Assembly: GCA_010672785.1 (NCBI GenBank)
Contig: JAAHFX010000009.1
Location: 276,516 to 340,515 of the forward strand
From: Sphaerospermopsis sp. SIO1G1
GTDB taxonomy: Bacteria > Cyanobacteriota > Cyanobacteriia > Cyanobacteriales > Nostocaceae
DNA: 64,000 nucleotides
Direction of reading: 5' to 3'
The translations under genes were made by a program, and so were the position numbers. Below the pieces are notes generated by a model, which was given only the letters and a program-made list of their open reading frames with translations, did no database searches and was not told where the DNA came from. This document shows, one piece after another, positions 1 to 9,700 of the stretch; position 1 is the first letter of the stretch; each line of letters opens with the position of its first letter.

Positions 1-4
1 GAAC

Positions 5-2386
5 ATGACATTAGCCAGCGCTCCCAAACCAAAACCTTTAACAGATACAGAATTACAAAAAATTAACGCATATTGGCGTGCAACCAACTACCTTTCAGTT
101 GGACAAATATACCTCCTCGACAACCCCCTCCTCAAAGAACCACTCCAACAAGAACACGTTAAACCCCGTTTATTAGGACATTGGGGAACTACACCAGGAC
201 TTAATCTTATTTACGTTCACCTCAACCGGGTAATTAAAAAATACGACCTCAACACCATTTACATTGCAGGCCCTGGACATGGTGGCCCTGGACTGGTAGC
301 TAATACCTACTTAGAAGGAACATATAGCGAATACTACCCCAACATCTCCGAAGATGCAGAGGGTATGCAAAAACTATTTAAGCAATTTTCCTTTCCTGGT
401 GGTATTCCTAGTCATGTTGCACCGGAAACTCCTGGTTCTATCCATGAAGGTGGCGAATTAGGGTATGCTTTAGTACACGCTTTTGGTGCAGTTTATGATA
501 ACCCAGACTTATTAGTTGCAGCGGTTGTAGGTGATGGGGAAGCGGAAACCGGACCTTTAGCAACAAGTTGGCATTCTAATAAATTCCTTAACCCTGTGAG
601 TGATGGTGCAGTTTTACCAATTCTGCATTTGAATGGTTATAAAATTGCTAACCCCACCGTATTAGCACGGTTGCCAAAACATGAACTGGAAAGTCTGTTT
701 ATCGGCTATGGTTATAAACCTTACTTTGTGGAAGGTGCTGATCCTGCTGATGTTCACCAACAAATGGCAGCAACTTTAGATACTATCGTTGCAGAAATTC
801 AAGGTATCCAACGGGAAGCACGGGTACATGGGTTTACAAAACGCCCACAGTGGCCAATGATTATTTTACGTACTCCCAAAGGTTGGACAGGGCCTAAAGA
901 AGTAGACGGAAAGAAAACAGAAGACTATTGGCGATCGCACCAAGTTCCCTTTAGTGATGTAGCTGGGAAACCAGAACATTTGCGACTTTTAGAAGACTGG
1001 TTAAAAAGCTACAAACCAGAAGAACTGTTTGATGAAAACGGTAAACTCATTCCTGAATTAGCAGAACTTGCACCTACAGGCCAGCAACGCATGGGAGACA
1101 ACCCCCACGCAAATGGTGGTGTCTTGCTACGTGATCTGATTATCCCAGACTTTTGCAACTATGCAGTAGAAGTTCCCCAACCTGGAACAGTTATAGCGGA
1201 AGCGACAAGAGTAACTGGTAATTTCCTCCGGGATATCATGAAAGAAAACATGGAAAGTAGTAACTTCCGCGTTTTCGGGCCTGATGAAACCGCCTCCAAC
1301 CGGATTGGTTCAGTATTAGATGTCACAAACCGCACTTGGGTAGCCGAAACCTTACCAGAGGATGATCATTTATCCGCTAATGGTAGGGTGATGGAAATAC
1401 TCAGTGAAACCAATTGTCAAGGATGGTTAGAGGGATATTTGTTAACAGGAAGACATGGTTTCTTCTCTTGTTATGAAGCATTTATCCATATCGTTGATTC
1501 CATGTTTAACCAACACGCCAAATGGTTAAAAACAACTCGTCATATTCCTTGGAGAAGACCAATTGCATCTTTAAATTATCTCTTAACTTCTCACGTTTGG
1601 CGACAAGATCATAACGGTTTCTCTCACCAAGATCCAGGTTTTCTAGATCATGTAATTAACAAAAAAGCAGATGTAATTCGGGTTTATTTACCACCCGATG
1701 CTAACACTTTATTATCTGTCACCGACCACTGTTTAAAAAGTCGCAACTATGTGAATGTAATTGTAGCTGGAAAACAACCAGCACTGCAATATTTAGATAT
1801 GGATGCGGCAATTAAACACTGTACCAAAGGTTTAGGAATTTGGGAATGGGCCAGTAATGATCAGGATGGTGAACCTGATGTAGTTATGGCCTGTGCGGGT
1901 GATATTCCTACTTTAGAAACTTTAGCAGCGGTGGATATTTTACGGCAGAATTTCCCCGAATTAAAAGTGCGGGTAGTAAATGTTGTAGACTTAATGACAC
2001 TACAACCACAAAGTGAACATCCTCACGGTTTAAGTAGCAAAGATTTTGATACTATCTTCACCACAGATAAACCAATTATCTTTGCTTTTCATGGCTATCC
2101 TTGGTTAATTCATCGTCTCACCTATCGTCATAACAACCACAAAAATCTTCATGTTCGTGGTTATAAAGAAGAAGGAACAACAACCACACCTTTTGACATG
2201 GTGGTAATGAATGATTTAGATCGTTTCCATTTAGTTATGGATGTAATTGATCGTGTACCTGAATTGGGATCTAAAGCAGCTTATGTCAAACAAAAATTAC
2301 AAGATAAATTGATTGAACATAAGCAGTATGTTTCTCAACATGGTGAAGATATGCCAGAAATTAAGGAATGGAAGTGGCCTTATTAA
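5..2386 (+). CDS. xfp: Xylulose-5-phosphate/fructose-6-phosphate phosphoketolase
   Basis: This thiamine-diphosphate enzyme splits xylulose 5-phosphate or fructose 6-phosphate with phosphate, giving acetyl phosphate plus glyceraldehyde 3-phosphate or erythrose 4-phosphate. The 793-residue length is normal for the family, so the ATG at base 5 probably starts a complete gene. Visible motifs are HWGT (59-62), PGHGGP (90-95) and the TPP/Mg-binding GDGEAETG (176-183); the middle and C-terminal transketolase-like domains follow. In cyanobacteria the enzyme feeds acetyl phosphate into acetate or acetyl-CoA formation. The upstream neighbour lies outside the window, so any link to an acetate kinase gene cannot be seen. 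A strong hairpin terminator follows about 35 bp after the stop. Identification is secure; which sugar phosphate is preferred cannot be read from sequence. Confidence 0.97.
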   Translation: MTLASAPKPKPLTDTELQKINAYWRATNYLSVGQIYLLDNPLLKEPLQQEHVKPRLLGHWGTTPGLNLIYVHLNRVIKKYDLNTIYIAGPGHGGPGLVANTYLEGTYSEYYPNISEDAEGMQKLFKQFSFPGGIPSHVAPETPGSIHEGGELGYALVHAFGAVYDNPDLLVAAVVGDGEAETGPLATSWHSNKFLNPVSDGAVLPILHLNGYKIANPTVLARLPKHELESLFIGYGYKPYFVEGADPADVHQQMAATLDTIVAEIQGIQREARVHGFTKRPQWPMIILRTPKGWTGPKEVDGKKTEDYWRSHQVPFSDVAGKPEHLRLLEDWLKSYKPEELFDENGKLIPELAELAPTGQQRMGDNPHANGGVLLRDLIIPDFCNYAVEVPQPGTVIAEATRVTGNFLRDIMKENMESSNFRVFGPDETASNRIGSVLDVTNRTWVAETLPEDDHLSANGRVMEILSETNCQGWLEGYLLTGRHGFFSCYEAFIHIVDSMFNQHAKWLKTTRHIPWRRPIASLNYLLTSHVWRQDHNGFSHQDPGFLDHVINKKADVIRVYLPPDANTLLSVTDHCLKSRNYVNVIVAGKQPALQYLDMDAAIKHCTKGLGIWEWASNDQDGEPDVVMACAGDIPTLETLAAVDILRQNFPELKVRVVNVVDLMTLQPQSEHPHGLSSKDFDTIFTTDKPIIFAFHGYPWLIHRLTYRHNNHKNLHVRGYKEEGTTTTPFDMVVMNDLDRFHLVMDVIDRVPELGSKAAYVKQKLQDKLIEHKQYVSQHGEDMPEIKEWKWPY

Positions 2387-2421
2387 ATTATAACCGACTA
2401 TGACAATTAAATAACCCTCAT

Positions 2422-2457
2422 ATCCCTGATTTCTATAAGAAGTCGGGGATCTTTTTT
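2422..2457 (+). terminator. Rho-independent terminator of xfp
   Basis: A 13-bp stem (2422-2434 paired with 2438-2450, two G-T wobbles, 3-base loop) is followed at once by CTTTTTT. It sits just after the xfp stop and before the DUF29-like pair. The right arm, AGAAGTCGGGGAT, recurs exactly downstream of aspS near 17.39 kb. Confidence 0.88.
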
Positions 2458-2511
2458 CTGAGTTATTTGTTATATTAATAGTAGGAATAGGTAGCCTCTG
2501 AGGGAAAAAAT

Positions 2512-3030
2512 ATGACTCAGGAATTAACTGATTTGAGAAATAGTATTTTAGCGGGAAGATATACAGATGCGTTAGCAATTGTTGATGAGTTAGAGGGGAT
2601 GAGTAAAAAAGCAATCTTACGACAAATTAAATCTTTTCTGAAGATATTGTTAATACATTTGATTAAAAATCAAGTAGAACAAAGATTAACAAACTCTTGG
2701 GTAGCTTCTATTCGTAATTCTTTGGTAGAAATTCAAGATATTAATTTAAAAGAAAACAAAAAATCCTACTATATCAATATAGATGAGTGGGATACATGGT
2801 TACAGGAAGAAATAGAATTAGCAATAGCTGATGCAAGTTTGGAAGTAATGAATGGTAAATTGAATAGAAAGAAACTCTCACAACTTGTAAACAAAGAACA
2901 TTTAATCTCAACTGCAACAGAATTACTCACATTTACCTATAATTATCCAATGCAAGAATTACCTGATATTATAGATGAATATTTAGGTGAATTACCCGGT
3001 GGTGAAAATTGGCAGTTAGGTAAAGGCTAA
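2512..3030 (+). CDS. DUF29-family-like protein, copy 1
   Basis: A 172-residue, mostly helical soluble protein. The layout resembles the DUF29 family: an N-terminal LRAG-like segment (here LRNSILAGRY), a helix rich in LL-HL-K, the S-W--SIR motif and a C-terminal PGGE-W element. The molecular function of DUF29 is unknown. A GAGGG-type ribosome binding site precedes the ATG. The next gene starts 11 bp after the stop and is a close paralogue, with the first 60 residues almost identical, so the two are a recent tandem duplication and probably one operon. The middle (residues about 105-135) differs most between copies. Family assignment is from remembered pattern and is moderately sure. Confidence 0.75.
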   Translation: MTQELTDLRNSILAGRYTDALAIVDELEGMSKKAILRQIKSFLKILLIHLIKNQVEQRLTNSWVASIRNSLVEIQDINLKENKKSYYINIDEWDTWLQEEIELAIADASLEVMNGKLNRKKLSQLVNKEHLISTATELLTFTYNYPMQELPDIIDEYLGELPGGENWQLGKG

Positions 3031-3041
3031 GAGGTGAAAAT

Positions 3042-3560
3042 ATGACACAAGAATTAACTGATTTGAGAAATAGTATTTTAGCAGGAAACTATGCAGATGC
3101 GTTGGCAATTGTTGATGAATTAGAGGGGATGAGTAAACAGGCAATTTTAAGAAATATTCAATCATTTTTAAGGGTGTTGTTAATACATTTGATTAAAAAT
3201 CAAATAGAACAAAGATTAACCAACTCTTGGGTTGCGTCCATTCGCAATTCTTTAGTGGAAATCAAAAAAATTAATCTCAAGGAAAACAAAAAATCATACT
3301 ATATCAATCAAAATGAGTGGGATACATGGTTAGAAGGGGAAATAGAAGCAGCTATTTCTGATGCAAGTATAGAAGTCGGAAATGGTACTTATACACCCTT
3401 TCAACTAGCAGAAATTGTTGATAAACAACAAATCATTAATCAAGCGCACAATTTATTACAATTAACATATAATTATTCTAGTAGTGAGTTGCCAGTCATT
3501 ATTAATAATGCTGTGATTGAATTTCCTGGTGGTGAAGATTGGAAATTAGGTAAAAGATAA
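3042..3560 (+). CDS. DUF29-family-like protein, copy 2
   Basis: A 172-residue paralogue of the preceding gene, with near-identical residues 1-60 and a more divergent C-terminal half (IEVGNGTYTPFQLAEIVDKQ region). It has the same spacing and ribosome binding site style (AGAGGTGAAAATATG). Ten bases after its stop the sequence again reads AAAAGGTAAAAATATGACACA, matching the start of copies 1 and 2, before it diverges after three codons. This suggests a third tandem copy once followed. The C-terminal part of such a copy is found 6.7 kb downstream at 10290-10483. Function unknown. Confidence 0.75.
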   Translation: MTQELTDLRNSILAGNYADALAIVDELEGMSKQAILRNIQSFLRVLLIHLIKNQIEQRLTNSWVASIRNSLVEIKKINLKENKKSYYINQNEWDTWLEGEIEAAISDASIEVGNGTYTPFQLAEIVDKQQIINQAHNLLQLTYNYSSSELPVIINNAVIEFPGGEDWKLGKR

Positions 3561-3570
3561 AAGGTAAAAA

Positions 3571-3621
3571 TATGACACACATTTCAAATGTTGCATTCTT
3601 TGCTCTACATAGGGCTTGCTG
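3571..3621 (+). pseudogene. 5' stub of a third DUF29-like copy
   Basis: The ribosome binding site, ATG and the next five bases match the starts of the two upstream DUF29-like genes. Homology then stops, and the frame runs into a stop codon after 16 codons inside a repeat element. The matching 3' part lies at 10290-10483, beyond the WD40-CHAT gene. The match is short, so this reading depends on position as much as on sequence. Confidence 0.45.
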
Positions 3622-3832
3622 AAAAAGTCTTGTCGTGGAGACAGGTGACAGGTGACAGTTTCAAGAGTTAGATAGGATAAATTTTCCCTCTGAATCCAAT
3701 TAAAATGCACTGTTTTCGAGTGACTACCACCTAAAAGCTTGTACTTATTTCAATTTAAAATCGCCTAAAATCCAATACCAGTAATGTTTTCATATTTATA
3801 TGCCTAACGGCACGCTACGCGGACAGCAACCC
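3612..3832 (-). repeat. MITE-like element, GGGTTGC family, copy 1
   Basis: A 221-bp element with short inverted ends (GGGCTTGC and GCAACCC), flanked by a perfect 7-bp direct repeat CTACATA (3605-3611 and 3833-3839) that looks like a target-site duplication. Its sequence is repeated in the opposite orientation at 57378-57667 with high identity. It carries no coding capacity of its own. It lies at the 5' junction of the interrupted third DUF29 copy. Confidence 0.8.
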
Positions 3833-3839
3833 CTACATA

Positions 3840-4243
3840 AACATTAGTATGCCGCTTGACTTCTGTGATAAACATCCATAGTGGTAGATGAACGTTGGTT
3901 GTGCTTCTTTCATTTTCCACTTTGGGTGTGTCTGTTCTTACAGCCATCCCTATTATTTTTTTCACTGTCATTTAGTTAACGATTGCGCAAAGCGCACTGC
4001 CGAAGGCAATCGCCTTCTTTAGTCTAAACTCCAGTTATATGCTACTCTAAAATCATTTTTATCTTTGAGCTAAAATTACATAATCATCTAGAGTATACTT
4101 AGATTCATAGTTTTGAGAAAGCTATTTTTTAAAGAGAGGTTAGTTAAAGATAATCTACTTTAGTCTAAACTCCATATATTAAGTTTATTATCGTATTTTC
4201 CAAATACTTATAGTGACCCCGGAATCTACTTGTTCAACAAATT
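3840..4243. other. Leader region of the WD40-CHAT gene
   Basis: This is 404 bp without a convincing gene. The string CTTTAGTCTAAACTCC occurs twice, about 143 bp apart (near 4017 and 4159). A small GC-richer palindromic patch (GCGCAAAGCGC, then GCCGAAGGC) lies at 3984-4005. A 46-codon minus-strand reading frame (3946-3806) runs back into the MITE and is not convincing. I see no clear -35/-10 promoter. Confidence 0.5.
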
Positions 4244-6628
4244 ATGCTGCTAGATAATTCTCGAAAAGTAAATCGCTCTTTTGCCTTGATAATGAGTATG
4301 ATATTTGCTACTACCTACAGCATTCCCATCAGTGCCCAAATCCCAGTTCCCACGAAATCTGAATCACAGAAAACAGAAAATTCTGTTACCAAAAAGCCAC
4401 AACCAGTAGAAGCATTCAGCGGACAACTCGCGATGTTTGTGGAACATAAGAATGGGCTTCCCCACGTTTCTTTTAGTCCTGATGGTAAGCAAATTCTTAC
4501 TGCTAGTGCAACTGTCCGTTTATGGGATATTAAAGGTAATCTTTTAGTAGAGTTTCCGGTAGCAAAACCGGGAGAACTTCCAACTTTATTTTCCAGTGTC
4601 TCCTTTAGTCCTGATGGTAAAAAAATTCTTACTGCTAGCAAGGATGGCGCTCGCTTATGGGATATTAAAGGTAATCTCTTAGTAAAGTTCCATAAAGATA
4701 AAGACCAAGGTAAGATTCGAGGTGCAAAATTTAGCCCCAATGGTCGCCAGGTTCTTATTATTACTAGCACCAAGCTCTACCTGTGGGATATAAAAGGCAA
4801 TCTATTAGCAGAATTTCAGGGGAATAGATACAATCGCTTCTTAATTACTCAAAACGTAATATTTAGTCCCAGTGGTAATCAAATCCTTACGGTAACTTAT
4901 AATGGAATCGCTCGGTTGTGGGATAGCAAAGGTAATATTTTGACAGAGTTCCAGGGACATAAAGATTTAGTTCGCAGAGCAATATTTAGTCCAGATGGAA
5001 AACAAATTATTACCACCAGTATAGATAAAACTGCCCGGTTATGGGATCTCAAAGGTAATACTATTGCAGAATTTAAGGGACATAAAGATCACGTTGACAG
5101 TGTAATATTTAGTCCAGATGGTCGCCAAATTGTTACTGCTAGTTTGGATAAAACCGGCAGAATTTGGGATACCAAAGGTAATTCCCTAGCTGTGTTTGGT
5201 CTAGATGAATATACGGATAAAAGTTCTATCTTGACTGCAAGAGAATTTAGCCCTGATGGAAAACAAATTCTTACTAGTAGTGGAGATGGTAGAGTTCAAA
5301 TTTGGGATACCAAAGGTAATCTGCTGGTAGACTTGCGGGGGCATAAACGTATCTTCCAAGCAATATTTAGTCCAGATGGTCGTCAAGTCATTACTAGTGG
5401 TCGGAAGGACAAAATAGTCCGTTTGTGGGATATATCAGCGGCTCGTACCGCTCAATCCAAACAAAAAACAGCTAGAGAAACCCTTGAAGCAGGTGTTGCA
5501 CAGAGGAATGCTCAAATAGCAATATTTCGAGGTCATAAAGATCCCGTTACACATGGCTATTTTAGTCCCGATGGTAAGCAAATTCTTACTGTTAGTGATG
5601 ATAAAGTCCAGTGGTGGGATATCAAAGGTAATCTGATAACAAAGTGGGAGCATAAGGAAGAACTTCGCAGAGCAAAATTTAGTCCTGATGGTAGCCGAAT
5701 TATTACTGATAGTTATAATAAAAATATCCGCTTGTGGGATACAAAAGGCAATCTCCTCAAAAATTTTGAACTAAAAGCCATTCGTGGTAAAAGCGGAAAC
5801 GTTGGTATATCATTTAGCCCTGATGGTCGTTATATCCTCCCCAGTGACACGGGTTATCCTGCAAGGCTATGGGATACCCAAGGTAATCTCGTTACTGAGT
5901 TTCGCGTACCGAATGAACCCATTGGTGACAAAAGGCTCCTCATCGTTGAAAGTTCAGTATTTAGTCCTGATGGAAAACAAATTCTTACTGGTAGCTGGGA
6001 TGGAAAAATTCGTTTATGGAATATTCAAGGTAATCTTCTCCAAGAGTTCCAAGCACATGAGAGACATTCGCGTGTAGTATTTAGTCCGGATGGTCGCCAA
6101 ATTCTCAGCACTGGTTCTGGGGATGAAACTGCTCGGTTGTGGGATCTCAAAGGCAATCTGCTCCAAACGTTCTCTGGACATAAAGACACAATAATAAAAG
6201 CCATATTTAGCCCGGATGGTCGCCAAATTCTTACTAGCAGTTTAAATCATAAAGTCCGTCTGTGGGATACCAAGGGTAATCTGTTGACAAAGTTTCGGGG
6301 ACACGAAAATTACGTTACTGCAACATTCAGCCCTGATGGTCGTCACATCATTATCACCAGTACTAAAGACTCCTATAATGATGGTACTGCAAGAGTTTAC
6401 GATACCAAGGGCAATATCTTAGCTGTGTTCCGAGGACATAAGGGTCATATAAAAAGTGCAGTATTCAGCCCGGATGGTAGTAAAATTCTGACTACTAGTC
6501 AGGATGGTACTGCTCGTTTGTGGGATTTCTCAGTTGCTCGTGCTGCTCAAGATCAGACATTGAGGGAAAAGGCATTTAAAAATAAGGCTCAACTAGTTGA
6601 GTTAGCGGAAAAAAAAAAGAGTCATTAA
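4244..6628 (+). CDS. WD40-TPR-CHAT protein, N-terminal part (split by frameshift)
   Basis: This 794-residue piece starts with a likely Sec signal (charged KVNR, a hydrophobic stretch near residues 14-32, then Ala/Gln), suggesting export. Sixteen WD40 repeats follow, each with a near-invariant FSPDG motif and RLWD-KGN end. A 30-residue charged linker (ISAARTAQ..., about residues 397-427) separates repeats 8 and 9. A related linker (FSVARAAQ..., from about 761) follows repeat 16. The frame ends at a TAA just after a run of ten A (6609-6618). Removing one A joins it in frame to the next piece, giving a single 1997-residue protein. The second copy of a local duplication (about 6780-6810) reads through without this shift, so the break is an A9-to-A10 slip, a sequencing error, or a slippage site. 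Beta-propellers usually act as sensing or scaffolding platforms; the ligand is unknown. Confidence 0.85.
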   Translation: MLLDNSRKVNRSFALIMSMIFATTYSIPISAQIPVPTKSESQKTENSVTKKPQPVEAFSGQLAMFVEHKNGLPHVSFSPDGKQILTASATVRLWDIKGNLLVEFPVAKPGELPTLFSSVSFSPDGKKILTASKDGARLWDIKGNLLVKFHKDKDQGKIRGAKFSPNGRQVLIITSTKLYLWDIKGNLLAEFQGNRYNRFLITQNVIFSPSGNQILTVTYNGIARLWDSKGNILTEFQGHKDLVRRAIFSPDGKQIITTSIDKTARLWDLKGNTIAEFKGHKDHVDSVIFSPDGRQIVTASLDKTGRIWDTKGNSLAVFGLDEYTDKSSILTAREFSPDGKQILTSSGDGRVQIWDTKGNLLVDLRGHKRIFQAIFSPDGRQVITSGRKDKIVRLWDISAARTAQSKQKTARETLEAGVAQRNAQIAIFRGHKDPVTHGYFSPDGKQILTVSDDKVQWWDIKGNLITKWEHKEELRRAKFSPDGSRIITDSYNKNIRLWDTKGNLLKNFELKAIRGKSGNVGISFSPDGRYILPSDTGYPARLWDTQGNLVTEFRVPNEPIGDKRLLIVESSVFSPDGKQILTGSWDGKIRLWNIQGNLLQEFQAHERHSRVVFSPDGRQILSTGSGDETARLWDLKGNLLQTFSGHKDTIIKAIFSPDGRQILTSSLNHKVRLWDTKGNLLTKFRGHENYVTATFSPDGRHIIITSTKDSYNDGTARVYDTKGNILAVFRGHKGHIKSAVFSPDGSKILTTSQDGTARLWDFSVARAAQDQTLREKAFKNKAQLVELAEKKKSH

Positions 6629-6786
6629 AGCAGAATTTAGCCCGGATGGTCATCAAATCCTGACTGCTAGTCAGGATGGTACTGCTCGTTTGTGGGATTT
6701 CTCAGTTGCTCGTGCTGCTCAAGATCAGACATTGAGGGAAAAGGCATTTAAAAATAAGGCTCAACTACTTGAGTTAGCCGAAGATA
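6513..6786 (+). repeat. 171/172-bp tandem duplication inside the WD40-CHAT gene
   Basis: A block coding for one WD40 repeat plus the FSVARAAQDQ linker occurs twice with almost no differences. The offset is 172 bp. Without the extra A in the A10 run it would be 171 bp, exactly 57 codons, so the duplication was originally in frame. The two copies differ by only a few bases, so the event is recent or the copies are being homogenised. Confidence 0.85.
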
Positions 6787-9700
6787 AGAAAGTTAAAAAA
6801 GCAGAATTTAGCCCGGATGGTCGTCAAATCCTTACTACTGGTTGGGATGGTACTGCTCGTTTGTGGGATGCTCAAGGTAATATTCTCACTGAGTTTCAAA
6901 TTCCTCAAGACAATTCCCGAAGACCAAGTGTCAAAAAACTAAAATTGAGTCCCGATGGTCGCTATATCTTAGGAATTAGTCGGAAAACAGCTTATTTATG
7001 GGACAACACAGGTAATCTCCTGACCAAGTTTGAGGGACACAAGCGTGATGTTAAAAGTGCAGAATTTAGTCCCGATAGTAGTCGTATATTAACTGTCAAT
7101 TCAGATAAAAGTGCCAGGTTATGGGATATCAAAGGTAATCTTTTAACTGTTTTCCAAGGGCATGATATCACAGTAAGAAGTGCAGTATTTAGCCCTGATG
7201 GTCGTCAAGTTCTTACTAACAGTTCAGGTTCAGATAAAACTGCGAGGTTATGGGACACCAAAGGTAATCTCTTAGCTGTATATAAAGCCAATAATAAAGT
7301 GGGTTTTGATGATGCCAAATTTAGTCCCAATGGTCGCCATATCCTTACTAGTAATAGTCGTTATTATGGAAATACTCGTCTGTGGGATAAAAAAGGTAAC
7401 CTTCTACAACAGTTTACGGGAATGAAAGATGGAGAAACACGTTCAATTAGGGAATACATAGTAGAATTTAGTCCTAATGGAAATCAAATTATCATTGCCA
7501 TAGGATTTGGAAGAGTCCGGTTGTGGGACATCAAAGGTAATCTTTTAGCTGAGTTACTGGGACATGATTCTAGCGTCAATACCGTAGTATTTAGTCCCGA
7601 TGGTAGACAAATTCTTACTTCTAGCTCAGATAAAACTGTCCGGTTATGGGATACCAAAGGTAATCTTCTCGGTATATTCCGAGGACATGAGGAACGGGTT
7701 AGCAGTGCAGTATTTAGTCCCGATGGTAAAAAAATTCTTTCTTCTAGTTGGGATAGAACTGCTCGTGTATGGGATATTGAAACCGGAATCAAAACTTCTG
7801 CTGCTGAAGTTGCTTTTATCAAAGGAAATCAACTTGCCACTCAAGACACTATTGAATCTAAAAAACAAGCGCTACAAAGTTTTGAACAGGCTCTGAAACT
7901 TTACCGTACAAATAAAAATAACACCCAAGCTGCATTAACTCTCTTATCAATTGGGAAAATTCACGCCAGTTTAGGTCAATTTCAATCTGCCCTAGATTCT
8001 TATAATCTAGCCTTGCCTTTATCAAAACAAGTGGGTGCTGAAGCCGAACAAGCAGATATTCTCAAAAGTCTAGGTCAACTCTACAGGGATTTAGCTGATA
8101 TGGAAACCGCTGTTGCTGTTTATAATCAAGCTTTATCTTTGCTTTACCAACTAAATGACCAAGAAGCAGTTACTGCTATTCTCAACAATATTGGTGATAT
8201 TCATGCTGCTACAGAAAAAAGAGAAAATGCTTTAAAATCTTACAATCAAGCTTTGCTAATTTCTCGATCTACAAGTAATTTAGCCGCAGAAGCTAATGCC
8301 TTAACTGGTATTGGAAACATATATATTGCCTCCCAAGAATGGCAAAGTGCGCTCAATGCTTATAAACAAGCTTTCTTCATTTCCAAATACCTCAAGGACA
8401 AAATTAAACAAACCACCATCCTCAACCAACTGGGGAGAATATACGCAGCTTTAGGTCAAAATTCTATCGCCATTGAAAACTATAACCAAGCTTTATCTTT
8501 ATCTCAACAGTTGGGTTTTCAAACTGAAGAAGCCAACATTGTTTACAATCAAGCAATCTTCAACTACCAACAAAATAATTTTAAAGTAGCTCAAACAAAA
8601 ATCAAAACAGCTATCAATATTATTGAATCACTCCGCACTCAAATCACTAATCAAAAGTTACGACTGTCTTACTTTGCCAGCACCCAAGATTATTATCAAT
8701 TTTACATTGACCTGTTAATGGAAATGCACCAGCTTTATCCCAATCAAGGCTATGATGCTGAGGCTTTACACATTAGCGAACGCGCCCGCGCCCGTAATTT
8801 ATTAGAATTAATTACAGAATCTCATGCTAATATTCGTACTGGTGTAGATACTGAATTACTACAAGCAGAACAGGATATCAAACAACAACTTGATAATAAC
8901 GAAAAACGCCGAGTAAAATTATTCAGTGGCGAATATACAGCCGCACAAAAAGAAGCTTTAGACACAGAAACCAGCAAACTTTTAACTCAATATCGAGATA
9001 TTCAAACCAAAATTCGTAACAATAGCCCTCGTTATGCTGCAATCACCGAACCCCAGCCCTTGACATTGGCACACATTCAAGAACAAGTATTAGATGAAAA
9101 TAGCATTATTTTAGAATATTATCTTGGTAAAGACAAGAGTTATTTATGGGCAATTTCTAAAACGGAAATGACCAGTTATGAACTTCCTAAAAATGCCGAA
9201 ATAGAAACTTTAGTTAAAAAATTTCGCGGCGAAATTCTCAAACCTTATTCCACAAAAAAAAGAGTTTACCAAGTAGCAGCACCTTTAACAAAAATATTAA
9301 TAGAACCTGTTGCTGATAAATTAAGTAATAAAAGATTAGTAATAATCGGTGATGGTGCTTTACAATATTTACCCTTTGCAGCTTTACCAATTCCTGAAAG
9401 CGAAGAATATCAACCTTTAATTATCAATCATGAAATAATCTCTTTACCATCAGCTTCTACAATCCCACTAATTCGTACTGAAAAGAAAGGACGAAAACCA
9501 GCAACAAAGAGTATAGCAATTTTAGCTGACCCAGTTTTTACACAACAAGATGAGCGTTTAAATAATAATTTAAATAATCAAAATAAACTAACCAAAACAA
9601 ATCCAGATAACTTAGCCAATCGAGCTTTACAAAGAAGTGCATTTAATACAGGCATTGAATTTGAACGTCTACCTTTTACTAGGAAAGAAGCAGAGACAAT

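Noticed and set aside
3806..3946. 46-codon minus-strand frame starting MAVRTDTPKVENERS
   Set aside because: It reads into the MITE at 3612-3832 and ends in it. No recognisable domain and no ribosome binding site.
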